From UBA1181 sp045617845 (lineage in GTDB: Bacteria > Bacteroidota > Bacteroidia > Bacteroidales > Paludibacteraceae), in NCBI GenBank assembly GCA_045617845.1, contig JAZLJL010000101.1, forward strand, positions 1 through 64,000: a stretch of 64,000 nt of DNA. Reading direction: 5' to 3'. Made by a program: the position numbers and the translations under genes. The notes beneath the pieces were generated by a model, which did not search any database, had not been told where the DNA came from, and saw only the letters and a program-made list of their open reading frames with translations. Position 1 is the stretch's first letter; the number at the start of each line of letters is the position of its first letter. Shown here in pieces: positions 34,028-43,212 of the stretch.

Positions 34028-35590
34028 ATGGAAATCATATACCGTTTGCCATTCCTACGCATCTGCGTCTTTTTCATTCTCGGGATTCTCTTCGGAATCA
34101 TCTTCCCAAGCACACACATCCCCTATTGGGTCGCCATACCCGCCGTCGCCGTCCTCTACGCGCCACTCCTCATTCCGCCTAAGCACCAATACAAACTACG
34201 TTGGGCGCAAGGCGTCGGACTTCTCATCTTCCTCTTCGTCGCGGGAGCGCTACGCACCCAAGAGACAAAACCTCGCTATTGGACTCCACCAGAAGAGGGG
34301 GACAGCTATGTGCTAGGAAAAATCGACGACGTCCCCCAAAAGAAAAAATCGACATACGGATTCCCCATATCGCTATGGGGGGAAGGCGTCCCCCAAGGAG
34401 CAAAGGCGATGGCCTACGTGGCACAAGACACACTCAGCCAACAATTACGCGACGGAGACATCATACTCTTTCCCGCATGGCTGGCGGGAAGAAAGGGGAA
34501 ACAGACCGAATACGAAAGTTACCTACGCCGATGCGGATACTCAGGCAGCATCTTCATACCCCAGGGGAAATGGAGGAAAACTGGGGAAGAAAGCAAGTTC
34601 TCGTTGGCAAGGGAAGCAAGGGAAGCCAGGCGAACGGCGGAAAACATCTACCGATCATGCGGTCTGTCAGGAGAAGAACTGGCCATAGCCTGCGCCCTAA
34701 CGTTAGGAGACAAAAGCCAGCTCGGGAAAGACTTGAAAAGTAGCTATTCCGCCACAGGCGCCAGCCACGTACTCGCCGTCAGCGGACTGCACGTAGGCAT
34801 CGTCTACCTCGTGATACTCACCATACTCAAATTCGCGCTTAACGGAGCGCGATTCAAAAAAATCAGAATCATACTGACCCTAACCGCGCTATGGAGCTAC
34901 GCTTTCGTCGCCGGGCTTTCCGCCTCAGTGGTACGGGCGTCTGTCATGCTCTCACTCGTAAGCGTCGGCGACATGCTAGACAGGAAAGCCCAAACACTCA
35001 ACACGCTATGCGCATCCGCCTTCCTCATGCTGCTTTACGAGCCAAGATACCTAACGGACGTAGGCTTTCAGCTCAGCTACATGGCGCTGCTCTCCATTCT
35101 TCTGTTCCAAGAGAAAGTATACAAAACCATACAAACCAGGAATTACCTTCTCGACAAGGCATGGTCGCTCACCTCAGTCTCCGTCGCCGCCCAACTCGGC
35201 ACCATGCCCATCATGATGTACCATTTCCACCAATTCAGCAACTGTTTCTGGCTGTCAGGGCTCATCGTAATTCCCGCAGCGACGTTTCTCATCTACGGAT
35301 GCGCCATCATCCTTGCGGCATCCCCCTTCCCTGTAGTAGCGAAGTTCGTCGCCAGCATCATCTCCCATCTCATAAGAGCCATGAACGACAGCATCAGGTG
35401 GTTGGAAAGCTTACCACACGCCAGCGTGGGCAACATAACCTTCAACGGAATCGACGTCATCCTCCTTTATGCAATATTCACCACTTTGCTCATGGTCGTG
35501 TCGGCACGCACATTCCGACGCATCTTCGCCATGTTCGCCGCCATACTCATTTACACCACCTATCTGACCATTTCAAAAATAAATACATGA
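34028..35590 (+). CDS. ComEC/Rec2-like DNA uptake channel, short form
   Basis: A 520-aa polytopic protein. An N-terminal DUF4131-type segment with two membrane helices and a soluble beta domain (about 95-200) is followed by the Competence core: LSGEELAIACALTLGDKSQL, GASHVLAVSGLHVGIVY, VAGLSASVVRASVML, LTDVGFQLSYMALLSIL. It lacks the C-terminal metallo-beta-lactamase domain of Bacillus ComEC, as is common in Bacteroidota. It would carry single-stranded DNA across the inner membrane; no other competence genes are in the window. Confidence 0.9.
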   Translation: MEIIYRLPFLRICVFFILGILFGIIFPSTHIPYWVAIPAVAVLYAPLLIPPKHQYKLRWAQGVGLLIFLFVAGALRTQETKPRYWTPPEEGDSYVLGKIDDVPQKKKSTYGFPISLWGEGVPQGAKAMAYVAQDTLSQQLRDGDIILFPAWLAGRKGKQTEYESYLRRCGYSGSIFIPQGKWRKTGEESKFSLAREAREARRTAENIYRSCGLSGEELAIACALTLGDKSQLGKDLKSSYSATGASHVLAVSGLHVGIVYLVILTILKFALNGARFKKIRIILTLTALWSYAFVAGLSASVVRASVMLSLVSVGDMLDRKAQTLNTLCASAFLMLLYEPRYLTDVGFQLSYMALLSILLFQEKVYKTIQTRNYLLDKAWSLTSVSVAAQLGTMPIMMYHFHQFSNCFWLSGLIVIPAATFLIYGCAIILAASPFPVVAKFVASIISHLIRAMNDSIRWLESLPHASVGNITFNGIDVILLYAIFTTLLMVVSARTFRRIFAMFAAILIYTTYLTISKINT

Positions 35591-35772
35591 GCGACATAAG
35601 AAAATAACATTCAGCACGTTATGAAATAAAAGAGTTTACACAGCCAATCATTGGCGCAAGAACTTTTCGCGTCCTAAAAATCGAGAGCCAAACATGCTAT
35701 GGTTTCGCCAAGATTATAGGGGGAATGCCAATTTTTTTTTGTAATTTAGCGACGTATTTTAAGAGGCAGTTT

Positions 35773-36825
35773 ATGATTACTAAAATTATTGACGAAGATT
35801 TGATACAAGAGGCGAAATCCATGATAGAAGACGCCGGAAACATTGTCATCACCACCCACGTCTCCCCCGACGGAGACGCGATAGGCTCCTCATTAGCGCT
35901 AAGCGATTTCCTTAAAAACATAGGGAAAAACGTGTCGATCGTCGTTCCGAACGATTTCCCGGGCTTTTTGAAATGGATGCCAGGATCGTCCGACATCATC
36001 GTATACGAGAAGAAAAGAAACACGGCGGAATCGGTTATCGCCAAAGCCGACCTCATATGCGCATTGGACTTCAACACCTTGAAACGCATCGAGAACGTAG
36101 GTATCAGCGTAGCGGACTCGGCCGCAAAGAAATTGATTCTCGACCATCATTTGGACCCCGGCAACTTCGCCGACTTGGTCATCTCCTATCCGCAGTTCCC
36201 GTCGACCAGTGAAATGGTATTCCGTCTCATCTGCCGAATGGGATACTTCACGGAAATGACCAAAGAGTGCGCCGAGTGCATCTACACGGGCATGATGACA
36301 GACACGGGAGGATTCACCTACAACTCCAACAACACGGAAATCTACATCATCATTTCAGAACTTATCAAGAAGGGCATCGACAAAGACGCCATCTACGACA
36401 AGGTCTACAACAACTATTCGGAGAGCAGATACCGGCTAATGGGCTACATGCTCTACGAGAAGATGAAGATATATCCCGAATACGGGGCAGCCATGATCTC
36501 GCTCACCAGCGAGGAGCTATCCAAATACGATTTCAAGAAGGGTGACACGGAAGGCTTCGTGAACATGCCGCTCTCCATCAAGGGAGTCATATTCTCCGCC
36601 TTCTTCAAGGAAGAGGGAGGAAAGATCAAATGTTCGTTCCGCTCGCAAGGCGATGTGGCGACCAACGAATTCGCCGCAAAATACTTCAACGGAGGCGGAC
36701 ACAAGAACGCGTCCGGAGGAGAAATGTATAAAACGATGGAAGAGACCATCGCCGAATTCGAGAAGAACTTGCCTTCGATGAAAGAGGAACTCAGCACAGA
36801 ACTTAAAAAGCGTGTCAATGGTTAA
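35773..36825 (+). CDS. nrnA: DHH-family oligoribonuclease/pAp phosphatase
   Basis: A 350-aa DHH/DHHA1 protein. The ATG at 35773 is preferred to one at 35725. Metal-binding motifs: THVSPDGDAIGSSLAL, ALDFN, LILDHHLDPG, MTDTGGFTYNS. The C-terminal GGGHKNASGG binds substrate. It degrades 2-5 nt RNAs and 3'-phosphoadenosine 5'-phosphate. Its end overlaps the start of the GldI-like gene by 8 bases. Confidence 0.92.
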   Translation: MITKIIDEDLIQEAKSMIEDAGNIVITTHVSPDGDAIGSSLALSDFLKNIGKNVSIVVPNDFPGFLKWMPGSSDIIVYEKKRNTAESVIAKADLICALDFNTLKRIENVGISVADSAAKKLILDHHLDPGNFADLVISYPQFPSTSEMVFRLICRMGYFTEMTKECAECIYTGMMTDTGGFTYNSNNTEIYIIISELIKKGIDKDAIYDKVYNNYSESRYRLMGYMLYEKMKIYPEYGAAMISLTSEELSKYDFKKGDTEGFVNMPLSIKGVIFSAFFKEEGGKIKCSFRSQGDVATNEFAAKYFNGGGHKNASGGEMYKTMEETIAEFEKNLPSMKEELSTELKKRVNG

Positions 36826-37357
36826 GCATCTCCTCCACATATCAATTCTTTCCCTCATCATTCTTTCTTCCTGCGGGAAGGAAAAGGTGCAGATACCCGT
36901 CAACAAAGAGAAGCCAGAAGACTTCAAAGACGAGTTCATGGAATTGAACAGGCAATTTGTCGAATTGGAGGAACAGGAAATCAACCACTACATCGATTCC
37001 CTCGGTCTGGACATGGGAAGAACCATATCGGGGCTTCGCCACCACATCATAGAAAAGGGAGAAGGAGACTCCATACAAGAGAACGACAAGGTGACCATAC
37101 GGTACACCATCGCGCCTCTCGGAGGAGAACCATGTCCAAACATAACAGACGTGGTCAAGACCATCACCATTGGACATAACGACATTGAAAAAGGCATACG
37201 CGAAGCGATTCCGCTGCTCCGCGCCACCGGGAAGGGTGAATTCATCGTCCCCTCAATGCTCGGTTACGGTGTCATCGGGAAGGGTAAATGCATCAATAGT
37301 TGGACCCCTCTTTTCATGGAGCTGACCATCATCGAAGTAGACAAAAACAGAAATTGA
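36818..37357 (+). CDS. GldI-like FKBP-type peptidyl-prolyl isomerase lipoprotein
   Basis: A 179-aa lipoprotein. The ATG at 36818 gives a signal peptide with lipobox LSSC. A helical linker (about 30-70) precedes an FKBP domain (GEGDSIQENDKVTIRYTI ... FIVPSMLGYGVIGKGKCINSWTPLFMELTIIEV). Such proteins assist folding of secreted proteins in the periplasm and in some species support gliding/T9SS. The aromatic pocket is partly changed, so isomerase activity is uncertain. Confidence 0.85.
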   Translation: MVKHLLHISILSLIILSSCGKEKVQIPVNKEKPEDFKDEFMELNRQFVELEEQEINHYIDSLGLDMGRTISGLRHHIIEKGEGDSIQENDKVTIRYTIAPLGGEPCPNITDVVKTITIGHNDIEKGIREAIPLLRATGKGEFIVPSMLGYGVIGKGKCINSWTPLFMELTIIEVDKNRN

Positions 37358-37388
37358 ATATTAACATAGAAACAAACAATAAGTTAAA

Positions 37389-37991
37389 ATGACCCCAACC
37401 AATCGCTTGAAAATAGCATTCGTCACATTTTCCACAGCACTCATGACCGTATTTTCGGGGTGCGGAGACGCAATGACCTACGCCGATTACCAGGAAGAAG
37501 AAGACGAAGCAATAGAGAAATTCATCAACGACAGGCACATTTCCATCGTAGGAACCATGCCTGAAACAGACGGGGAATGGCTGACTGATTCCGGTAAAGA
37601 GGTCTATTACCTCTACGCTTCCGGCAAGTCAAAGGGACTATACTTCCACCAAATCAAAAAAGGCGAAGGGGATATGGTTCCCCAAAACAATTGGACGGCA
37701 TACATCCGATATGTGGGATACAACATGGAGGGCAGAATGCTCTACAACTGCACCGCACAATATGCGCCCGACCCACAAAGTTTCAGACTTTGCTCAGACC
37801 CATCCAATTCAACTTTCGGAATAGGATTCCAGGAAGCAGTGAAAAACCTTCGCGTGGGAGGCAAGTGCAAGGTCATCATTCCATTCGACATCGGCAACTC
37901 CAGCAACGTCACAATCAGCGGCTACTCCACAACTGACGCCGGAGAATACCGCACGATGTATTACGAAATCGAACTTGTCGGATTGGAATAA
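37389..37991 (+). CDS. DUF4827-like FKBP-related lipoprotein
   Basis: A 200-aa lipoprotein with lipobox FSGC (about residue 25), then an acidic EEEDEAIEKFINDR segment and a degenerate FKBP-like domain (GLYFHQIKKGEGDMVPQ ... GFQEAVKNLRVGGKCKVIIPFDIGN). This fits the DUF4827 Bacteroidales family. It sits 31 bases after the GldI-like gene, and the pair is probably a duplicated, co-transcribed chaperone set. Confidence 0.8.
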   Translation: MTPTNRLKIAFVTFSTALMTVFSGCGDAMTYADYQEEEDEAIEKFINDRHISIVGTMPETDGEWLTDSGKEVYYLYASGKSKGLYFHQIKKGEGDMVPQNNWTAYIRYVGYNMEGRMLYNCTAQYAPDPQSFRLCSDPSNSTFGIGFQEAVKNLRVGGKCKVIIPFDIGNSSNVTISGYSTTDAGEYRTMYYEIELVGLE

Positions 37992-37999
37992 CAAGAGCA

Positions 38000-38755
38000 A
38001 TGAATCTGAGTAAAAACAAAATACGGCAAATCGCATCTCTCGCGAAAAAGAAAGAGAGGGACGAATCGGGGACTTTCCTCGCGGAGGGAAATAAACTTGT
38101 GTCCGACCTGCTTCCCATCTTCCGATGCCGCACTTTGGTTTGCACCCAAGCATTCCTCGAAGAACATCCTACCGCCCAAGCGGAGGAAGTCATCACAGCG
38201 GAGAGGGAGGAAATCGCAAAGGCGTCACTTCTCCAGTCACCACAATCCGCACTGGCGGTGTTCGAAAAGCCCCAACACCACCTCGACAGGAAGGCGGCCG
38301 CCCAACACCTCACTTTGGCACTGGACACAGTCCAAGACCCGGGCAATTTAGGCACCATCATCCGTGTGGCCGACTGGTTCGGCATAGAGGACATCATCTG
38401 CTCGGCAGACACCGTGGACGTCTATAACCCCAAGGTAGTACAAGCCACCATGGGTGCCATCGCACGCGTGAAAATACATTACTTGGATTTGGAAAAATTC
38501 CTTTCCGAAGAGAAGGATTGCCCCATCTACGGAACTTTCCTGGACGGAAAAGATATTTATAAACAAGACCTTACACCAAACGGCATCATCGTCATGGGCA
38601 ACGAAGGGAACGGCATCTCGGAGAATATCTCCAAGTTGGTCAACAAACGTCTCTTCATACCGAACTATCCTACAGGTAGGACAACGTCGGAATCCCTCAA
38701 CGTAGCCATGGCAACAGGCATCGTTTGTTCAGAATTTAGAAGAAGAGTATTATAA
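38000..38755 (+). CDS. SpoU/TrmH family RNA 2'-O-methyltransferase
   Basis: A 251-aa protein. The N-terminal substrate-binding domain (KIRQIASLAKKKERDESGTFLAEGNKLV) is followed by the knotted SPOUT fold: ALDTVQDPGNLGTIIRVADWFG, IVMGNEGNGIS, IPNYPTGRTTSESLNVAMATGIVCSEF. It methylates ribose in rRNA or tRNA; which site cannot be told from sequence. Nine bases after the DUF4827-like gene. Confidence 0.92.
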   Translation: MNLSKNKIRQIASLAKKKERDESGTFLAEGNKLVSDLLPIFRCRTLVCTQAFLEEHPTAQAEEVITAEREEIAKASLLQSPQSALAVFEKPQHHLDRKAAAQHLTLALDTVQDPGNLGTIIRVADWFGIEDIICSADTVDVYNPKVVQATMGAIARVKIHYLDLEKFLSEEKDCPIYGTFLDGKDIYKQDLTPNGIIVMGNEGNGISENISKLVNKRLFIPNYPTGRTTSESLNVAMATGIVCSEFRRRVL

Positions 38756-38757
38756 CC

Positions 38758-39612
38758 ATGGAGAATAAAATAAAAAGTTTCTTTCAAAATATAAGGTTCA
38801 AATACAAGATTTCGATCTTAAACGAGAATACATTGGAAGAGGTGTTCCACATGCGGCTCTCCAAAGGAACCGTATGTGGTGCATGTTTCATCATAGCCAT
38901 TGTCTACTTCTTCCTCATCGCCTTCCTCATCATCAAGACACCAATCAGAGGATTCCTCCCAGGGTATACGGAGAACATTAACCTCAAGACGCAACTGATG
39001 CAGGACGCTCTCGTCGTAGACTCCCTATCGGAACAGCTCAACCTGCAAATCCAATACATGGAAGGATTGAGGGCCGTCATGACCGGTCAAGTCGCACTCG
39101 ACTCCTCGGCCGCCAAAAAAGACTTGAAGGCCATCTCCGCCGAAAAGATCTCTTACGAACCTTCCGACAAGGAAAACGCCTACCGAGACTCATTCGAGGC
39201 AAGCGAAATCGAGAACCTAAACCTCTTCAACGCCAACGCCGATCAGATAGAGTCCACATACCTTATGTGCGCGCCCGCCAAAGGACGCGTGGTCGACACA
39301 TTCGACATCAGGAAAAGAGTTTACGGAACAACCATCGTGGCGATTCAAAACAGCAGTGTGCTCTCCGTATTGGACGGTAGGGTCATCTCATCCGACCTTT
39401 CGTTCAACAACCTCTATGTCCTTAGCATCCAACATGCGGATAACATCGTGACGGTATACAAATCACGCCAACCATTCATCAAGCAACAAGGCGTCAAAGT
39501 CCATGCAGGAGAAATCCTCACCACTTTCCAAAACGGAATGGACACCCATTTCGAATTCGAGCTTTGGAAAGACGGAGTGGCTATGAACCCGCTATCATAC
39601 ATCACTTTCTAA
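38758..39612 (+). CDS. LytM/M23-like protein with degenerate zinc site
   Basis: A 284-aa protein with one membrane helix (about 38-62), a helical stalk (70-130) and a C-terminal LytM-like beta domain (about 165-284). In active M23 enzymes the domain has HxxxD and HxH zinc ligands. Here the first motif is missing (VYGTTIVAIQNSS) and the last reads HFEFELW, so the catalytic metal is probably lost. It is likely a structural or regulatory LytM protein, like EnvC or NlpD, acting at the cell wall. Two bases after the methyltransferase gene. Confidence 0.85.
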   Translation: MENKIKSFFQNIRFKYKISILNENTLEEVFHMRLSKGTVCGACFIIAIVYFFLIAFLIIKTPIRGFLPGYTENINLKTQLMQDALVVDSLSEQLNLQIQYMEGLRAVMTGQVALDSSAAKKDLKAISAEKISYEPSDKENAYRDSFEASEIENLNLFNANADQIESTYLMCAPAKGRVVDTFDIRKRVYGTTIVAIQNSSVLSVLDGRVISSDLSFNNLYVLSIQHADNIVTVYKSRQPFIKQQGVKVHAGEILTTFQNGMDTHFEFELWKDGVAMNPLSYITF

Positions 39613-39634
39613 CGACAAAAGACTATTATTCATC

Positions 39635-40792
39635 ATGAAGAAACAAATAGCGGTTTTAGGTTCAACGGGGTCCATCGGAACCCAAGCGTTGGAGGTAATC
39701 GAAGAACAATCCGACCTTTTCGAGGTCTATGCCCTCACGGCTAACAACAGCGACGAGCTTCTCATCAAGCAAGCCCGCAAGTTCCAACCGGAAGTAGTGG
39801 TCATCGCCAACGAAACGAAATACCAAGGCGTAAAAGAGGCCTTGTCTGACCTTCCCATCAAAGTGTTCGCAGGATCGCAATCCATCGCCGACGTGGCTGC
39901 CATGGGACCTGTCGACATCGTACTGACCGCCATGGTGGGTTATTCGGGGCTTCAACCGACCATCGCCGCCCTAAAAGCGGGGAAGACCATCGCATTGGCT
40001 AACAAAGAGACCATGGTGGTGGCTGGAGAATTGGTTTGCGACCTCGCCATCAAAAACAGATGTCCCATTCTCCCCGTCGATTCGGAGCACTCCGCCATAT
40101 TCCAGTGTCTCGTAGGCGAATCAAGTCCAATCGAGCGCATCATCCTAACGGCATCCGGAGGTCCGTTCCGCGGGAAAGACCGTAAATTCTTGGAGACCGT
40201 AACCGCCAAAGACGCCCTAAAGCATCCGAACTGGAGCATGGGCGCCAAAATCACCATCGACTCCGCCTCCATGATGAACAAAGGATTTGAGGTGATTGAG
40301 GCTAAATGGCTATTCTCAGTCAAGCCGGAGCAAATCGTTCCGGTGGTGCATCCGCAATCCATCATCCACTCCATGGTGCAATTCCAGGATGGCTCCGTCA
40401 AGGCGCAAATGGGACTTCCGGACATGAAACTGCCTATCCAATACGCCTTCGGATTCCCGAACAGGCTCAAAAACAATTTCAAGCGTCTGGATTTCTACGA
40501 CTGCAAAGACCTCACATTCGAGAAACCGGACATGGAAGTGTTCCGCAACCTCGCCTTCGCCTTCGACGCGATGGACAAGGGAGGAAACATGCCTTGCATC
40601 CTAAATGCGGCGAACGAAGTAGTCGTGGCTGAATTTCTACAAGGGAAGATCGGCTTCCTTCAGATGTCGGACGTCATCGAGAAGACCATGCAGACCGCCA
40701 CGTTCACCAAACAGACCTCCTACGAAGTCTATGTGGAGAGCGACAAAGAAGCACGCAGAATAGCAGCGGAACTTTCATCAAAACTAAGCTAA
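39635..40792 (+). CDS. dxr: 1-deoxy-D-xylulose 5-phosphate reductoisomerase
   Basis: A 385-aa enzyme of the MEP isoprenoid pathway. N-terminal NADPH site GSTGSIGTQAL; ALANKETMVVAGEL; metal-binding PVDSEHSAIFQC; substrate loop LTASGGPFRG; WSMGAKITIDSASMMNKG. Directly upstream of rseP, an order common in bacteria. Confidence 0.97.
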   Translation: MKKQIAVLGSTGSIGTQALEVIEEQSDLFEVYALTANNSDELLIKQARKFQPEVVVIANETKYQGVKEALSDLPIKVFAGSQSIADVAAMGPVDIVLTAMVGYSGLQPTIAALKAGKTIALANKETMVVAGELVCDLAIKNRCPILPVDSEHSAIFQCLVGESSPIERIILTASGGPFRGKDRKFLETVTAKDALKHPNWSMGAKITIDSASMMNKGFEVIEAKWLFSVKPEQIVPVVHPQSIIHSMVQFQDGSVKAQMGLPDMKLPIQYAFGFPNRLKNNFKRLDFYDCKDLTFEKPDMEVFRNLAFAFDAMDKGGNMPCILNAANEVVVAEFLQGKIGFLQMSDVIEKTMQTATFTKQTSYEVYVESDKEARRIAAELSSKLS

Positions 40793-40802
40793 CGCAGCAT
40801 TT

Positions 40803-42119
40803 ATGGAAACAATCGTCACAGTGCTACAATTTTTTCTCAGCCTATCCCTCCTCGTCGTCATCCACGAATTCGGGCATTTCATCTTCGCCCGTATCTTCAA
40901 AATCCGCGTGGAGAAATTTTTCATATTCTTCAATCCTTGGTTCTCCCTGTTCAAATACAAACCCAAGAACAGCGACACAACCTTCGGTATCGGATGGCTT
41001 CCATTAGGCGGTTACGTGAAAATTGCGGGGATGATAGACGAATCCCTGGATACCGAACAAATGGAACATCCCGCACAAGAATGGGAATTCCGATCCAAAC
41101 CGGCTTGGCAAAGGTTCTTTGTCATGATAGCTGGCGTGACCTTCAACTTCATCTTGGCGATTATCATCTACTCCGCCATATCATTCCACTATGGAGATAA
41201 ATACATTGCGCTCCAAGATGTCACGACAGGTATGGAATTCAGTCCGGTGGCACAAAAAGCCGGGTTCCAAGACGGGGATATCCTTCTTCGCGCGGACGAC
41301 ATACCGCTTGTGGATTTCAGCGAAGAGACCTTCCGCGCCATCGTGAACGCCCAACAAGTGACCGTCCTCCGAAACGGGGAAGAGGTGAGCCTCAACATGC
41401 CGGACAACCTCATGGAGCAACTTATGCAAGAGAAAAAAGGATTCGCCAATTTCAGGGTTCCTTTCGTCATAGATTCCGTATTAGCCGGATCGAGGGCTGA
41501 ATTGGCAGGGTTGAAAGCGAACGATAGCATCATCGCCATCGGGGAGTCGCCCGACGCATTTATGGGACACTGCATCGACGTGTTTGCGGAGAACAAGAAC
41601 CTCAATGTCAACGTGACCGTAATGAGGGACGGGCAGCCAGTCGACATAGAAGTGACGCCTGACCACAACGGAAAGATAGGCGTCTACATGAGGTCTATCA
41701 CCCAGTTCTTCCCTATCAGGACAAAAAGTTACAGTTTCCTGGAATCCATTCCGAACGGAATCCAAAGAGGCGTAAAAAAGCTCACAGGATATGCGAGCGA
41801 CATGAAATACGTATTCTCCAAAGAAGGTGCGCAAAGCATGGGAGGATTCATCACCATCGGCAAACTATTCCCTTATCCGTTCAATGCGGAAATATTTTGG
41901 GAGATGACAGCCTACATATCCGTCATCCTCGCGTTCATGAACCTACTGCCAATTCCGGCGTTGGACGGCGGGCACATCATGTTTCTCATCTACGAAATGA
42001 TAACCAGACGGAAACCTAGCCAGAAGACACTCATCAGGGCACAGACAATCGGTATGATCCTCTTACTGACGCTGGTCTTGTTCGCCAACATGAATGATGT
42101 ATTCAGACTATTCAATTGA
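40803..42119 (+). CDS. rseP: Site-2 protease RseP
   Basis: A 438-aa intramembrane zinc protease. HEFGHF at residues 21-26 lies in the first membrane helix, and NLLPIPALDGGH near 387 is the third-ligand segment. Two PDZ-like domains (about 130-290) lie between. It cleaves anti-sigma factors or remnant signal peptides in the membrane. Its 3' end overlaps the end of the convergent CBS-domain gene by 12 bases. Confidence 0.95.
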   Translation: METIVTVLQFFLSLSLLVVIHEFGHFIFARIFKIRVEKFFIFFNPWFSLFKYKPKNSDTTFGIGWLPLGGYVKIAGMIDESLDTEQMEHPAQEWEFRSKPAWQRFFVMIAGVTFNFILAIIIYSAISFHYGDKYIALQDVTTGMEFSPVAQKAGFQDGDILLRADDIPLVDFSEETFRAIVNAQQVTVLRNGEEVSLNMPDNLMEQLMQEKKGFANFRVPFVIDSVLAGSRAELAGLKANDSIIAIGESPDAFMGHCIDVFAENKNLNVNVTVMRDGQPVDIEVTPDHNGKIGVYMRSITQFFPIRTKSYSFLESIPNGIQRGVKKLTGYASDMKYVFSKEGAQSMGGFITIGKLFPYPFNAEIFWEMTAYISVILAFMNLLPIPALDGGHIMFLIYEMITRRKPSQKTLIRAQTIGMILLLTLVLFANMNDVFRLFN

Positions 42120-43187
42120 TCCGCCTTCGGAATCAACCTTATCCTCCTCATCCACAGCCGCCACGTCAAGGTTTTTGGCACGTTTAGCCCAAAGCGCCTT
42201 GGCGAAGGCTTGCATATCGGTTTGGGCGTCGCTCTCGTCAGTGATTTCCAAGCCAAGGATAGTCTCCACGACATCCTCCATCGTCACAATTCCCTCCATA
42301 CCGCCATATTCATCGATAACCAAGGCGATATGCTCTTTCCTTGTCACCAACAAGTCATAGAACTTAGGTAAGGAAGTGTTCTCGTAACAAACCATGATGT
42401 CGCGTTTGATCGACTTCAACTTAAGTTTCTTTTCCCCATTCGCCAAATGCATCAGAATGTCCGTTTTCAGGACGAAACCAGTGATGTCGTCTATATCATC
42501 CGTATAAACAGGTATTCTAGAATAACATAAATATCGTTTTTTACGGAAGAACTCCTCAAGCGTAAGGTCTTCCTGTGCCGCCAAGACAACCGTCCTAGGC
42601 GTCATGATGGAATGCACCTTGACCGTCTCCATCTTCACCAGATTATTGATGATCTTACTTTCGTTCTTCATGAACACACCTTCGCGCTCCCCTATCTTCG
42701 TAAGGGCCGCGACCTCCTCACGGCTCACCGTCTGCGTCTGTTTCTTCGTGAAGAGTTTCGTCAGGAATTGGCTGACAACCACAAGCGGGAAGCAGATATA
42801 GTAGATTCCCTTGATAAGATAGGCGACAGGCACACAAATCTCCCTCCAATAGTTGGAACCGATCGTCTTCGGGATGATTTCCGAGAAAATCAGCACCAAA
42901 ACAGTCAACAAGGCGGAAATATAGCCAAACAATTCATTGCCGAAAACATCAGCCGCCTGCGCACCCACGACCGAGGCGCCCGCCGTATTGGCGATAGTGT
43001 TCAACGAAAGGATGGCGGCAATCGGCTTCTCAATGTTATACTTTAAGTTCTTCAGCAACCGTACCCCCTTACCATCTTCCAATGATTCGATATACGAAGA
43101 AGTGGTTGAATACAAGACCGACTCCATCAAAGAGCAAAGGAAAGAGATACCTAATGTCGCAATCAGGGCAATAATCAATAACGTCAT
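42108..43187 (-). CDS. DUF21/CBS-domain membrane protein (CorC/CNNM family)
   Basis: A 359-aa protein with three to four membrane helices of DUF21 (about 1-140, SIIPKTIGSNY-type segment EIIPKTIGSNYW) and a CBS pair (IMTPRTVVLAAQEDLTLEEFF ... HIALVIDEYGGMEGIVTMEDVVETILG). It lacks the C-terminal CorC/HlyC domain, ending in an acidic tail. The family includes magnesium exporters and so-called hemolysins. Confidence 0.9.
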   Translation of the reverse strand: MTLLIIALIATLGISFLCSLMESVLYSTTSSYIESLEDGKGVRLLKNLKYNIEKPIAAILSLNTIANTAGASVVGAQAADVFGNELFGYISALLTVLVLIFSEIIPKTIGSNYWREICVPVAYLIKGIYYICFPLVVVSQFLTKLFTKKQTQTVSREEVAALTKIGEREGVFMKNESKIINNLVKMETVKVHSIMTPRTVVLAAQEDLTLEEFFRKKRYLCYSRIPVYTDDIDDITGFVLKTDILMHLANGEKKLKLKSIKRDIMVCYENTSLPKFYDLLVTRKEHIALVIDEYGGMEGIVTMEDVVETILGLEITDESDAQTDMQAFAKALWAKRAKNLDVAAVDEEDKVDSEGGSIE

Positions 43188-43212
43188 TTCGATTCTATTT
43201 TTTTCCTAATTA

